Shown here piece after piece: positions 23,330-31,464 of a DNA stretch of 31,493 nt. The position numbers and the translations under genes are program-made. The stretch's first letter is position 1. Every line of letters starts with the position of its first letter. The stretch comes from an archaeon (lineage in GTDB: Archaea > Iainarchaeota > Iainarchaeia > Iainarchaeales > Iainarchaeaceae): the NCBI GenBank assembly GCA_024653905.1, contig JANLGZ010000083.1, forward strand, positions 1 to 31,493, given 5' to 3'. The notes under the pieces are model-generated. The model was not told the DNA's origin and searched no databases. It saw only the letters and a list, made by a program, of their open reading frames with translations.

Positions 23330-25108
23330 TTAATCAACAAAACGAGTTTTTTCTTTTTTGGCTTTTTCTTTCAAATATTCTATAAACTCAGTATTGTAAT
23401 TCCTGATTTCGTTTATATTTTCATTTTTTAAGTAAAGGGCTACTTTTTCTACAAAAACATTGCTCCCTATAACATGAGGCATTATTACAAAATCAACCCC
23501 TGCATTGTACAAAGTCAGGGCATCTCCAAAATAACGGGCTCTTCCGAAAATAGCTAATTTTGGCGCAACTTTTCTTGCATACTTTACAAGAGAGACAGCT
23601 ATATTTGATCTTGGAATTGCAATTATCAAAACCTTTGCTTTATCCAATCTTAATTTTTTCCAGATTTCATCATTGTCAATTGAACCGTAAATTGAATTAA
23701 TGCCATTTTGGATGTTTTCCCACACTACCTCAGAATCATTATCTATTACAATTATTTGGTTTTCATCTTTCAGACTGGATGCTATTCCTGAACCAACCAA
23801 GCCCCCGCCAAATATTATGATGTGATTTTCTATTTCCTCCGGAATGCTTTCAAGTTCGTTGATTTTTTTGTTCAGTCTTTTTGACTGCTTTACAGGATCA
23901 AGAAGTTTTCCAAAAATTCTTTGGGTTAAATTGTAAAAGAAATTCGCGTAGCCCATGAAGTAAGGAGTTATTGCCATTGAAAAAGCGATTAAAACTATTA
24001 CAAAAGAATAAAGTCCTGGTGTTTGTTCAAGAACACCTTTTCCTTGATTAGCGATTATGAATGAGAATTCTGAAACCTGTGCTAAACCAAGAGCAACCAT
24101 CAGAGAAACTCTTCCCCCATAACCGTTGAACAAAGTTATAATGTAATAAATTAGTGGTTTGAAAAAGAAAACAATTCCTGCCAAAACAATACCTAATTCT
24201 AATGGAAATGAAACAAAGCTTGGAGTTATCTGAATTCCAAGAGTAACAAAGAAAATAGTTGCTAAAAAATCACGAACTCCTCTGATTCTGTGGAAAACCT
24301 CAAGGTTATAAGGAAGAGTTGATAATGCAACACCCGCAACAAAGGCACCTACGGCCATTGAAAAATTCAAAAGATAAGAAATGAAAATGAAAAGAAACAC
24401 AGAACTCATTGCAGCAAGGAAAAATAATTCCTCAGATTGTGATGCAAATGCAAATAATTTAGGGTAAAAATATTTGTTAAGAATGTAAGCTATTGCAAGT
24501 AATACAAGAACTTTCAATAATAAGAAACCAATGAATTCAATGTTTGCAACATTGGAAATATTTTCCAATAATGGAAGCGCAAGGATTACAAGCACATCCT
24601 GAATTAACAAAAACCCAATCATGAGCCGGCCATGCAAAGTATTAATCTCACGGCTATCGGATAAAAGTTTGATTACAATTGCAGTTGAAGAAAAAGCTAC
24701 AATCATACCAAGATAAAGTGATTGTTCGAAAGAAAGCAGTCCTAAAAAAGAATTGAAAACAAAAACTAATAAAGCGGTTAGAGCTACTTGTGCAACAGAA
24801 CCAATAATTGCGATTTTTCCTAATTCAGCAAGCTTTGAAAAATTTGATTCAACTCCAATGGAAAATAGCAGGAAAGCAACTCCTAATTCTGAAAGAATAA
24901 GGATTTCTTCACTTGTTGTTACTCCTATTGGAACGCCTGCAAATTCAAATCCTAAAGCACCTAAACCTAATGGACCTATAACCAAACCAGCAGCAATGTA
25001 TGCAAGCAATGCAGGCTGTTTAAGGAGCCTTGCAATATAATTGAATGCTGTTGCCGCAAGGAGAATAAGTCCCAAATCTAAAAGTAAAGCTATTCCTTCA
25101 AATGCCAT
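23330..25108 (-). CDS. Kef-type cation/proton antiporter (CPA2) with C-terminal RCK/TrkA-N domain
   Basis: A 592-residue protein. Residues about 5-390 form a CPA2 exchanger with 11-13 helices, including LLKQPALLAYIAAGLVIGP, SELGVAFLLFSIGVE, FSSTAIVIKLL and FLLIQDVLVILALPLL with the conserved Asp of the ion site. Residues about 425-545 are a Rossmann-fold regulatory domain beginning IIIFGGGLVGSGIASSL, followed by IVIDNDSE, which should bind NAD(H) or a nucleotide. This layout is that of potassium efflux and monovalent-cation antiporters. It has a TATA box (minus strand, about 25138-25145) and is separated by 123 bases from the following synthase gene, which probably has its own promoter. Confidence 0.93.
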   Translation of the reverse strand: MAFEGIALLLDLGLILLAATAFNYIARLLKQPALLAYIAAGLVIGPLGLGALGFEFAGVPIGVTTSEEILILSELGVAFLLFSIGVESNFSKLAELGKIAIIGSVAQVALTALLVFVFNSFLGLLSFEQSLYLGMIVAFSSTAIVIKLLSDSREINTLHGRLMIGFLLIQDVLVILALPLLENISNVANIEFIGFLLLKVLVLLAIAYILNKYFYPKLFAFASQSEELFFLAAMSSVFLFIFISYLLNFSMAVGAFVAGVALSTLPYNLEVFHRIRGVRDFLATIFFVTLGIQITPSFVSFPLELGIVLAGIVFFFKPLIYYIITLFNGYGGRVSLMVALGLAQVSEFSFIIANQGKGVLEQTPGLYSFVIVLIAFSMAITPYFMGYANFFYNLTQRIFGKLLDPVKQSKRLNKKINELESIPEEIENHIIIFGGGLVGSGIASSLKDENQIIVIDNDSEVVWENIQNGINSIYGSIDNDEIWKKLRLDKAKVLIIAIPRSNIAVSLVKYARKVAPKLAIFGRARYFGDALTLYNAGVDFVIMPHVIGSNVFVEKVALYLKNENINEIRNYNTEFIEYLKEKAKKEKTRFVD

Positions 25109-25168
25109 TTAATCACTCAAAGAATAAGTAAAAGGAGTATAAATAACTAATTATTAGAAAAAATAGAA

Positions 25169-25462
25169 TCATTCATGAGTTACTTTTCCTGACCACACAA
25201 TCAATAGCTGACAACCATCTTTCGAACTTGGTTTATGGATTCTTTCAGTGGTGTTGATTAAAAAATCGCCTTTTTTATGCAAACCTTTCTCATCTTGCAT
25301 TGAACCTTCCAAAATGTAAACCCATTCAAAATCATTGTGAAAATGACCTTGGTCAACCCAGTTTGGTTCTATTTTAAGAATATCCATTTGCAAACCCTTT
25401 TCAGAGGATTTTGCAAGACTCTTAATTTGAATTCCTTTGCGCAAAGATTCATATTCCGGCAT
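25169..25462 (-). CDS. Small single-domain cupin protein
   Basis: A 97-residue beta-barrel protein with the two cupin motifs. The first, GHFHNDFEWVYILEG, has H40, H42 and E46; the second, GDFLINTTERIHKPSS, has H76. All four typical metal ligands are present, so it can bind a divalent metal. The family includes dioxygenases, isomerases, small-molecule binders and ChrR-like sensors; nothing here tells which. It is divergent from the coiled-coil gene at 25518 across a 55-base AT-rich gap with TATA-like elements on both strands. Confidence 0.85.
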   Translation of the reverse strand: MPEYESLRKGIQIKSLAKSSEKGLQMDILKIEPNWVDQGHFHNDFEWVYILEGSMQDEKGLHKKGDFLINTTERIHKPSSKDGCQLLIVWSGKVTHE

Positions 25463-25517
25463 AAAAAAACCTATAAATCATATACTTTAATTAATACATT
25501 TAACATTATGATTTTTA

Positions 25518-25829
25518 ATGCCTATTAAAAAAATTAACTCTTTACTGAATCCTTGGTCATTATCAAGAAGAATCAAAAGAACAAACAATTTAGTTGATAG
25601 ACTTGAGAAAGAAAGAGCAGAAGCACAAAGACGATTTGATGAAGCAACAAAAGCAAAAAGATATCTTCTTCAGGAACGAATGACTTCAGACCCATTACAA
25701 AGAGTTATGTGGAATGAAAAATTGGAATTAGCTGAAAACGAAATAGAAAGAGAAGGAAGACTGTACAGTCAGGCAAAAAGTGCACTTAAACAAGCTAGGA
25801 TGAATTTACTCAGATTAAGACAAAAATGA
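25518..25829 (+). CDS. Short basic coiled-coil protein of unknown function
   Basis: A 103-residue protein with no hydrophobic segment. After a short N-terminus (PIKKINSLLNPWSLSRRIKR), residues about 22-100 are rich in Arg, Lys, Glu, Ala and Gln with heptad-like Leu spacing (LVDRLEKERAEAQRRFDEA, then LELAENEIEREGRLYSQA), suggesting two helices forming a coiled coil. I do not recognise a family. A TTTAATTA element at 25484-25491 could be its promoter. It precedes the XPD-like helicase gene by 39 bases on the same strand, though that gene seems to have its own TATA box. Confidence 0.7.
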   Translation: MPIKKINSLLNPWSLSRRIKRTNNLVDRLEKERAEAQRRFDEATKAKRYLLQERMTSDPLQRVMWNEKLELAENEIEREGRLYSQAKSALKQARMNLLRLRQK

Positions 25830-25839
25830 TTGCAACTTC

Positions 25840-25847
25840 TTTTAAGA
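25840..25847 (+). promoter_or_regulatory. TATA-like element for the helicase gene
   Basis: TTTTAAGA is centred 25-26 bases before the ATG at 25869. No ribosome binding site is seen before the start, so a leaderless mRNA is likely. Confidence 0.4.
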
Positions 25848-25868
25848 ACAACTTTATTCGATTTATAG

Positions 25869-27707
25869 ATGAAAATTTATTTTCCTTATGAAAATGTGAG
25901 ACCTGAGCAGAAAAAACTCATAAATGATATTGTGGAAACCCTGAATAAAAGCAAAACTCTTCTAGCTAATGCCCCCACAGGACTTGGGAAAACCGCCTCA
26001 AGTTTAGGACCTTGCCTTTCATTTGCAATCGAACACAAAAAGAAAGTATTTTTCTTAACTCCTAAAAGTTCTCAGCATGAAATTGCAATGGAAACCGCTA
26101 ATTTAATGAATGAAAAATTCGGATTAAAAATAAAAACAGTTGATTTAGTTGGAAAAAAGAAAATGTGCATTCATCCTTTGGTTTCACATGTGAAGCAAGG
26201 TTTTTACGAAGCGTGCTCTGCAATAAAGAAAAAACAACAATGCAGTTTCTACATAAATACTAAGGGGAAAACATTAAAACAAAAAGCAGAATCAAGAAAA
26301 AGAAAGCAGGGAATAGAGGTTTACGGAAAAACTTATTCCGAGGTGAAAAATTCCTGCAGAGGAAGAGAACTTTGCCCTTATGAAGTAACACTTGAAATGA
26401 TTAAAGAAGCTGATTTAGTAATTGGGGATTATTTTCATATATTCAACGAGGATATACGAGAAAGCATTCTTGGTCAGGCCAATGTAAAATTGAATGACTG
26501 CATTTTGATTATTGATGAAGCCCATAATCTTTCAAAAAGAATAAGGGACATGCTTGCAACAACTTTGAAAGTTGAGGATATTGAAAAAGCTTCTAAGGAA
26601 GCAAAGGAAATTAAAGATAAGAAAACCGAGGAAGCCTTGAAAGAAATCGCAGATGAGTTTGTTAAGGTTGTTAGTAAAATTCCTCTGAATCAAAATGAAT
26701 CTTTAATTGCTGAAGAATCAACTGATTCTTTGAAAGCACTTGCAAAGAAAAAACTTGAAGGAATAGAAGAGGCGGCCGGAATTTTTATGAATAAAAACAA
26801 AAAAGAAAATTCATATCTTTTAACAACTGCAGTGTTTCTCAATAATTTAATCAAAAAAAAGAAACACACTCTTCAGGTTGCGGAAATGCAGAGAAATTCA
26901 ATGAGGATTTCTCTTTATCCGCTTGACCCTTCAGAGATAACCGAATCAATTTTCAAGCAGGCTTATTCTTCGATTTTGATGTCAGGAACATTAAGTCCTT
27001 TGAAAATGCACAGTGATGTTTTGGGCCTTGAGAATCCTGAATTAAAAGAATATTTGTCACCTTTTCCAAAAGAAAATAGATTAAATATTTTTGTGAACAG
27101 AACCACAACAAAATATACTGAAAGGAATTCAGAGCAGTATGATGAAATTGCAAAAATAATTGAAAAAGTTACCAATGCGGTTCCGGGAAATAGTATTGTG
27201 TTTTTTCCTTCGTTCGATGTGATGAATGGAGTTTCTTCTAGGATTAATATTTCAAGAAAAATGCTTGAGCAAAAACAAATGATGCATCAGGATGAAAAAT
27301 CAAAGCTCGTGAAGGAATTCAAAGCGCTTGGAAGCGGTTTTGGAGGAGTTTTACTTGCGGTTTCAGGAGGAAGTATAGCTGAAGGGGTTGATTTTCCTGG
27401 AGAAAATTTGAAATGCGCAATTGTTGTTGGAATTCCTTTTGAGAAAGTTTCATTGCAATCGAAAGCACTTATTGAATTGTATGATAAGAAATTCGGGAAA
27501 GGCTGGGATTATGCTTATAATGGCCCTGCAATAAGCAAAGCAGTGCAGGCAGCTGGAAGAGTAATTAGAACTGAGAAAGATAAGGGTGCATGCATATTCC
27601 TCGACAAGAGGTTTTTGGATTTTAAATACAAACAGTTTTTTCCAAAAGAATTTGAATCGGTTGTTAATAATGAACCTGAAATATTGGTTAAGAAATTGTT
27701 TGAATAA
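25869..27707 (+). CDS. XPD/DinG-family superfamily 2 helicase with Fe-S cluster
   Basis: A 5'-3' DNA helicase of the XPD/Rad3 group used in DNA repair. Motif I is APTGLGKT (35-42), the Walker B box is DEAH (216-219), motif III-like LMSGTLSP is near residue 375, and motif VI is QAAGRVIRT near 560. Between motifs I and II lie C100, C116, C125, C163 and C169 (CRGRELCPY); four of these should hold the 4Fe-4S cluster that marks the family. At 612 residues it is close to archaeal XPD length. The Lys/Glu-rich stretch 228-300 corresponds to the Arch domain. It is convergent with cysS, 20 bases apart. Confidence 0.93.
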   Translation: MKIYFPYENVRPEQKKLINDIVETLNKSKTLLANAPTGLGKTASSLGPCLSFAIEHKKKVFFLTPKSSQHEIAMETANLMNEKFGLKIKTVDLVGKKKMCIHPLVSHVKQGFYEACSAIKKKQQCSFYINTKGKTLKQKAESRKRKQGIEVYGKTYSEVKNSCRGRELCPYEVTLEMIKEADLVIGDYFHIFNEDIRESILGQANVKLNDCILIIDEAHNLSKRIRDMLATTLKVEDIEKASKEAKEIKDKKTEEALKEIADEFVKVVSKIPLNQNESLIAEESTDSLKALAKKKLEGIEEAAGIFMNKNKKENSYLLTTAVFLNNLIKKKKHTLQVAEMQRNSMRISLYPLDPSEITESIFKQAYSSILMSGTLSPLKMHSDVLGLENPELKEYLSPFPKENRLNIFVNRTTTKYTERNSEQYDEIAKIIEKVTNAVPGNSIVFFPSFDVMNGVSSRINISRKMLEQKQMMHQDEKSKLVKEFKALGSGFGGVLLAVSGGSIAEGVDFPGENLKCAIVVGIPFEKVSLQSKALIELYDKKFGKGWDYAYNGPAISKAVQAAGRVIRTEKDKGACIFLDKRFLDFKYKQFFPKEFESVVNNEPEILVKKLFE

Positions 27708-27727
27708 AAGTAAGTATAAATAAAAAA

Positions 27728-29122
27728 TTATATTTTTTTCCACTTAACCCCGTCAGGAGTATCCATTAACTCTATTCCTTTTGCCTTTAACTGGTCACGA
27801 ATTTTATCAGCTTCAGCCCAGTTTTTTTCTTTTTTGAATTTTGTTCTTTGCTCTATTAGTTTCATCAAATCAGAAGAAAGTTTTTCTTCCTGCTTTTTTT
27901 CAAGATCAAAGAAATCAAAAAACTGGTTTAATTCTTTTAAAAAATTTAGGATTGATTCTGCATTCTTTTTTGAAAGATTTTTTTCAGCAATAAGAAAATT
28001 AACCGCTGACTGAAACTCATAAAGAGAAGCCCATGCATTAGGCAAATTAAAATCTTCATCCATTGCTTCCTCAAAACCTTCCTTTGCATTTTTAATTAAT
28101 TCATCAACTTCAGGATTTTCGATTTTATTTTCAATTGCAAGGAGTTCCTGAATAGTATTATTCCACTTTTCAAGGTTCTTTTCAGCCTGAGCTATTGCTT
28201 CCTCATTAAAATCAATTCTTGACCTGTAATGCAAAGAAGCAATAAAATAACGGAAAGCTTTCGGATTAAAATCTTTTAATAATTGCGGAATTGTAATAAA
28301 GTTCCCTAAACTCTTGGACATTTTTTCCCCGCGCACATTCAAAAAGCCTGCATGCATCCAATAATTTACAAATGGTTTTTCTCCATAAGTTGCTTCGCTC
28401 TGGCAAATTTCATTCTCATGATGCGGAAAAACCAAATCAACCGCCCCTCCATGAATATCAATTTTTTTTCCTAAATGTTTTGAACTCATCACCGAACATT
28501 CAATATGCCAGCCCGGTCTTCCTTCACCCCAAGGACTTGGCCATGATGGTTCTCCTTCCTTTGCTTTTTTCCAAAGAGCAAAATCCATTGGATTGTCTTT
28601 ATCATACTTATCAGTTTCAACTCTGGTTCCACTTTTACGCTCTTCCATATTTAAATTACTTAATTTCCCATAATCAGGAAATTTATTTATTGCAAAGTAA
28701 ACCCCATCATCAGTTTCATAAGCAAATCCTTTTTTCTGCAAAATTTTTACCATTTCAATAATTTCTTTTATGTGTTCAGTAACCCTTGGCATTACACTTG
28801 GTTTTTTTATTCCCAAAGCTTCCAAATCTTTTACAAAAAGTTCAATGTTTTTATCCGCTAATTCAAAAATTGTTATTCCCTGTTTGTTTGCCTCTTTAAT
28901 CATGTCATCATGAACATCAGTAATGTTGACAACATATTTCACTTTGTTTCCTTTGTATTCTAAATAGCGCCTTATAATATCAAAGGCAGTGTAAGTTCGC
29001 GCATGTCCAATATGCCCAGGACCATAAACTGTGGGCCCGCAAACATACATTAGTATTTCACCTTTTTTCAAAGGTTTGAATTCATCAACTTTTCGTGTTC
29101 TTGTGTTGTAGAGTTCGAGCAT
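27728..29122 (-). CDS. cysS: Cysteinyl-tRNA synthetase
   Basis: Class I aminoacyl-tRNA synthetase charging tRNA-Cys. The HIGH motif is at 37-40 in YGPGHIGHART, and KMSKS occurs in GEKMSKSLGN near residue 268. The catalytic zinc ligands are C28 (YVCGPTVY), the Cys of WHIECSVM, and His/Glu of FPHHENE, which discriminates cysteine. The C-terminal part (about 330-464) is the helical anticodon-recognition region ending AKGIELMDTPDGVKWKKI. Length (464) is normal. Presence of CysRS means this archaeon does not depend solely on the Sep-tRNA route. Confidence 0.97.
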   Translation of the reverse strand: MLELYNTRTRKVDEFKPLKKGEILMYVCGPTVYGPGHIGHARTYTAFDIIRRYLEYKGNKVKYVVNITDVHDDMIKEANKQGITIFELADKNIELFVKDLEALGIKKPSVMPRVTEHIKEIIEMVKILQKKGFAYETDDGVYFAINKFPDYGKLSNLNMEERKSGTRVETDKYDKDNPMDFALWKKAKEGEPSWPSPWGEGRPGWHIECSVMSSKHLGKKIDIHGGAVDLVFPHHENEICQSEATYGEKPFVNYWMHAGFLNVRGEKMSKSLGNFITIPQLLKDFNPKAFRYFIASLHYRSRIDFNEEAIAQAEKNLEKWNNTIQELLAIENKIENPEVDELIKNAKEGFEEAMDEDFNLPNAWASLYEFQSAVNFLIAEKNLSKKNAESILNFLKELNQFFDFFDLEKKQEEKLSSDLMKLIEQRTKFKKEKNWAEADKIRDQLKAKGIELMDTPDGVKWKKI

Positions 29123-29160
29123 TTAATTCACTATATATTAGAAATAGAGTAATTAATATA

Positions 29161-29226
29161 AAAAGAACAAAAAGAACAAAGTAAACAAAAAAAAACAAAA
29201 TCAACGAGAAAAACAAAAAGAACAAA
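29161..29226 (-). terminator. A-rich low-complexity tract, T-rich terminator for the zinc-ribbon gene
   Basis: The plus strand shows repeated AAAAAGAACAAA-like runs almost without T; on the minus strand this is a pyrimidine tract with several T-runs just after the stop codon of the zinc-ribbon gene. Archaeal transcription commonly ends at such T-rich stretches. Confidence 0.45.
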
Positions 29227-29234
29227 TCAATGCG

Positions 29235-29441
29235 TTACTCTTCTTCATTATCAAAGCTTTCATCAAGCTCGTCCATTTCTTCATGTTTTTTTTCCTGATC
29301 AGTAACTAATCTGAAACTCCCGCCTTTTATTTCAACCTCTAAGAGTTCTGAACATTCCTCGCATTTTACGAAGTCTCCTTCATCCTTCTCATTGGTATCG
29401 AGTTCAATTACTGCTTTACAACTTGGGCAAGTACATTTCAT
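29235..29441 (-). CDS. LysW-like small zinc-ribbon protein with acidic tail
   Basis: A 68-residue acidic protein. Two Cys pairs, C5-x2-C8 (CTCPSC) and C27-x2-C30 (KCEEC), form a zinc ribbon; a beta segment ELLEVEIKGGSFRL follows. Residues 48-68 are a disordered acidic tail ending in three Glu. The layout resembles LysW, the amino-group carrier protein of lysine/arginine synthesis whose C-terminal Glu is the attachment site. However, the LysW terminal signature EDWGE is absent and no LysX-type ligase is nearby. It may therefore be another zinc-ribbon adaptor. A Shine-Dalgarno AGAGGTGG lies just before the ATG. Confidence 0.75.
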   Translation of the reverse strand: MKCTCPSCKAVIELDTNEKDEGDFVKCEECSELLEVEIKGGSFRLVTDQEKKHEEMDELDESFDNEEE

Positions 29442-29471
29442 TTAACCACCTCTTGGAAATTCCTAATAAAG

Positions 29472-29495
29472 GCGTTCAGCAAAACGCTTTTAAAT
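29472..29495 (-). promoter_or_regulatory. TATA box with adjacent dyad upstream of the zinc-ribbon gene
   Basis: On the minus strand ATTTAAAAG (29487-29495) is a TATA-like box. Directly downstream GCGTT-N6-AACGC (29472-29487) makes a small dyad overlapping the expected initiation region. It could be an operator, but five-base arms can arise by chance. Confidence 0.35.
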
Positions 29496-29501
29496 TTTTG
29501 G

Positions 29502-30134
29502 TTAAAACAACCCAAAAAGGAGGCTCAAAAGCTCATTTAGTAGAAAATTTAATCCAATAAAGACAATTACAAAAATCAAGTTAGAAAAAACAGTTGTTTT
29601 TTTGACCAAATTACCAATCTTATAAAAAACCGAAAAAGTAATTAAAAATGCACAAAGACCTATTAAACCAAGAACAAGCCATATTAGGAGCATTATTTCC
29701 TGTGAAGGCAAGGCTAATGAAGAGATAACTGATATCAACTCCTCAAAACTTGGGTTTAAACCCTGTAATGAAGCGATTTTTTCAAAAAACCCAGGGATTG
29801 TAACGAAAATAACCACAATTGCTGAAATTGCAGCTATGAAATTAACCAAATAAATAATCGGAAAAGCAGACATTATAGAAGAAAATTTTCCCTGAACAGC
29901 TTTTCCTTTAAAAGCCATTAATAAAATGTAAATCAAAACACTTGCAAGAACCCAGTAAAGGAGTTCTCTTAAAATAGAAATTCCTATTCCTGCAAAATCA
30001 ACCCAAAAACCAAAAAGAGCCCAAACTCCAATAATCAAAATAAAAGGAAGTAAAAAGAAAACAAAACCAAGACCTATGTTTTTTTTGCTGAACTGACTTT
30101 CAATAATCGGTTTAAACAGTTTAATCAAAACCAT
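29502..30134 (-). CDS. Yip1-like polytopic membrane protein
   Basis: The 210-residue protein has a short cytoplasmic N-terminus (MVLIKLFKPIIESQFSKK) and five or six hydrophobic helices, around residues 22-45, 55-75, 88-112, 143-165 and 178-205. This arrangement, with the first helices near PFILIIGVWALFG, is like archaeal proteins annotated as Yip1-domain membrane proteins. No catalytic motif is visible and the function is unknown. A TTTAAATA box on the minus strand at about 30165-30173 would start transcription a few bases before the ATG. Confidence 0.7.
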   Translation of the reverse strand: MVLIKLFKPIIESQFSKKNIGLGFVFFLLPFILIIGVWALFGFWVDFAGIGISILRELLYWVLASVLIYILLMAFKGKAVQGKFSSIMSAFPIIYLVNFIAAISAIVVIFVTIPGFFEKIASLQGLNPSFEELISVISSLALPSQEIMLLIWLVLGLIGLCAFLITFSVFYKIGNLVKKTTVFSNLIFVIVFIGLNFLLNELLSLLFGLF

Positions 30135-30164
30135 ACAGAATCAGTAGTTGTAAGGCAAAAGTAG

Positions 30165-30173
30165 TATTTAAAG
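30165..30173. promoter_or_regulatory. Near-symmetrical TATA box serving both directions
   Basis: TATTTAAAG on the plus strand reads CTTTAAATA on the minus strand. It is correctly spaced for the Yip1-like gene (ATG at 30134, leftward) and also for a short plus-strand ORF whose ATG is about 27 bases to the right (30196). Confidence 0.5.
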
Positions 30174-30195
30174 ATTCTGATGTTGTTATTATTGC

Positions 30196-30273
30196 ATGAA
30201 AGAAGAAATAAAAAAACCAAAACGACAAAGCAAAACACTAAAAGGAAGATTCAAAATACCTCAGCAAAGATAA
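30196..30273 (+). CDS. Possible leaderless micro-gene for a 25-residue basic peptide
   Basis: A 25-codon ORF in the otherwise empty gap between the Yip1-like gene and tyrS. The peptide is strongly basic (begins MKEEIKKPKRQSK, ends FKIPQQR) with eleven Lys/Arg, no hydrophobic run and no Cys. Its ATG lies at the ideal leaderless distance from the TATA box at 30165-30173, and its TAA falls two bases short of the convergent tyrS stop. It might bind nucleic acid. Support is positional only; A-rich sequence codes for Lys by default, so it may be chance. Confidence 0.3.
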   Translation: MKEEIKKPKRQSKTLKGRFKIPQQR

Positions 30274-30275
30274 AA

Positions 30276-31343
30276 CTAAACTGAGAAAGAATTAATCTTT
30301 TCCAACAATTTTTTTGCCTTCGTGTTTTTTTCAAAATGTTTCCTCACTGGTTCGAGGAGTTCATTGATGTATTTGGATGTTCCTTGTTTCAAATCCATTG
30401 GGTGCAAAGTTCCTTTTGCAAACGCGGTTTCTAATTCTGAATAAGAACCGAATGAAATGTTTCCGCCGAACTTTTCAGGCCTTTCCAAATCAAAAGATTT
30501 GAATTTTTCAAACACAATAAACTTACAATATTCAAGCACAGGATTATCTTCAACAATTTTTTCAGGACAATATGCTTTGTTCATTTTTTTCTGAACCTCA
30601 TTTTCAGAATCGGTCATGAAAATTGCTGAATTAGGTTTTGATTTAGACATTTTCATTTCAATTGCTTTTTCTATTCCAGTAGCCCCAGTGCTTATTGGAG
30701 TTAAACCCATTAACATGTGATGGTGAACAGCAATTGGTTTTTTGAAACCAAGTTTTGGCGCTAGTTCTCTTGCAAAAACATTAACCTTTCGCTGGTCCAT
30801 TCCTAATTGGGCTATGTCAACGTTTAAATGAAAAATATCAGCTGTCTGCATGCACGGATAAAAAATCTGAGAACTTTGCAGAATATCCGATTCAGACCTG
30901 CCCATTATCTGCGAACACCTCAAGGTTCTTTTTAAAGTTGAATTGGTTGCAATTTTCATTACCTTTGCCCAATATTCCTTATCACCCATTACATCAGAAG
31001 CCCACAGAACTTCAACATTTTTCATATCCATTCCTGTTGCGTTCCATACCTCAATCATGTATTCTCCAGCTTTTTTGATGTTGTCAAGATCGCCATCTAA
31101 TTTGTTGTTAGCCCATGCATGCCAGTCAGCAACCCAAAGCTTAAACTTACATCCAGCTTGAGTCATTTTGTTAACATTAATTGCCCTAAGGATTCCCTGA
31201 GCAATATGGATTTTTCCACTTGGTTCAAATCCATCATAAGCAATAGGTTTCTTTTTTGTTTCAAATAAAATTCGAAGTTCTTCTTCAGTAATTATTTCTT
31301 CGCCAACTTCTTTAACTAAATCAATTTTTTTTTCTAAATCCAT
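30276..31343 (-). CDS. tyrS: Tyrosyl-tRNA synthetase, archaeal/eukaryotic type
   Basis: Class I synthetase charging tRNA-Tyr. The N-terminal catalytic domain has the Tyr-binding YDGFEPSGKIHIAQG with HIAQ (46-49) as the HIGH motif, LWVADWHAWANNKLDG, then DIFHLNVDIAQLGMDQRKVN. The KMSKS loop appears as EMKMSKSKPNSAI near residue 230. The C-terminal part (about 250-355) is the compact archaeal anticodon-binding domain, and no bacterial S4 domain is present. The 355-residue length fits archaeal TyrRS. Its 3' end faces the possible micro-gene. Confidence 0.96.
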   Translation of the reverse strand: MDLEKKIDLVKEVGEEIITEEELRILFETKKKPIAYDGFEPSGKIHIAQGILRAINVNKMTQAGCKFKLWVADWHAWANNKLDGDLDNIKKAGEYMIEVWNATGMDMKNVEVLWASDVMGDKEYWAKVMKIATNSTLKRTLRCSQIMGRSESDILQSSQIFYPCMQTADIFHLNVDIAQLGMDQRKVNVFARELAPKLGFKKPIAVHHHMLMGLTPISTGATGIEKAIEMKMSKSKPNSAIFMTDSENEVQKKMNKAYCPEKIVEDNPVLEYCKFIVFEKFKSFDLERPEKFGGNISFGSYSELETAFAKGTLHPMDLKQGTSKYINELLEPVRKHFEKNTKAKKLLEKINSFSV

Positions 31344-31450
31344 TTTTAATCAATTAGATTAATGCAAAAAGGGTTTAAAAGAGTGATTTTAGGGAAAAGA
31401 CATAATTAAAAACTAAGAAAACTTACTAATGCTTAACAATATACTGAAAA

Positions 31451-31459
31451 AGGAGGTGA
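31451..31459 (+). promoter_or_regulatory. Strong Shine-Dalgarno site for the gene starting at 31465
   Basis: AGGAGGTGA, five bases before the ATG, is a full complement to the 16S rRNA tail. It shows that this organism keeps canonical Shine-Dalgarno initiation next to leaderless genes. Confidence 0.8.
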
Positions 31460-31464
31460 AAAAA

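Noticed and set aside
29161..29226. AAAAAGAACAAA-like repeats considered as a CRISPR or ordered tandem array
   Set aside because: Spacing is irregular and units are not conserved; it is simple A-rich sequence acting at most as a terminator.
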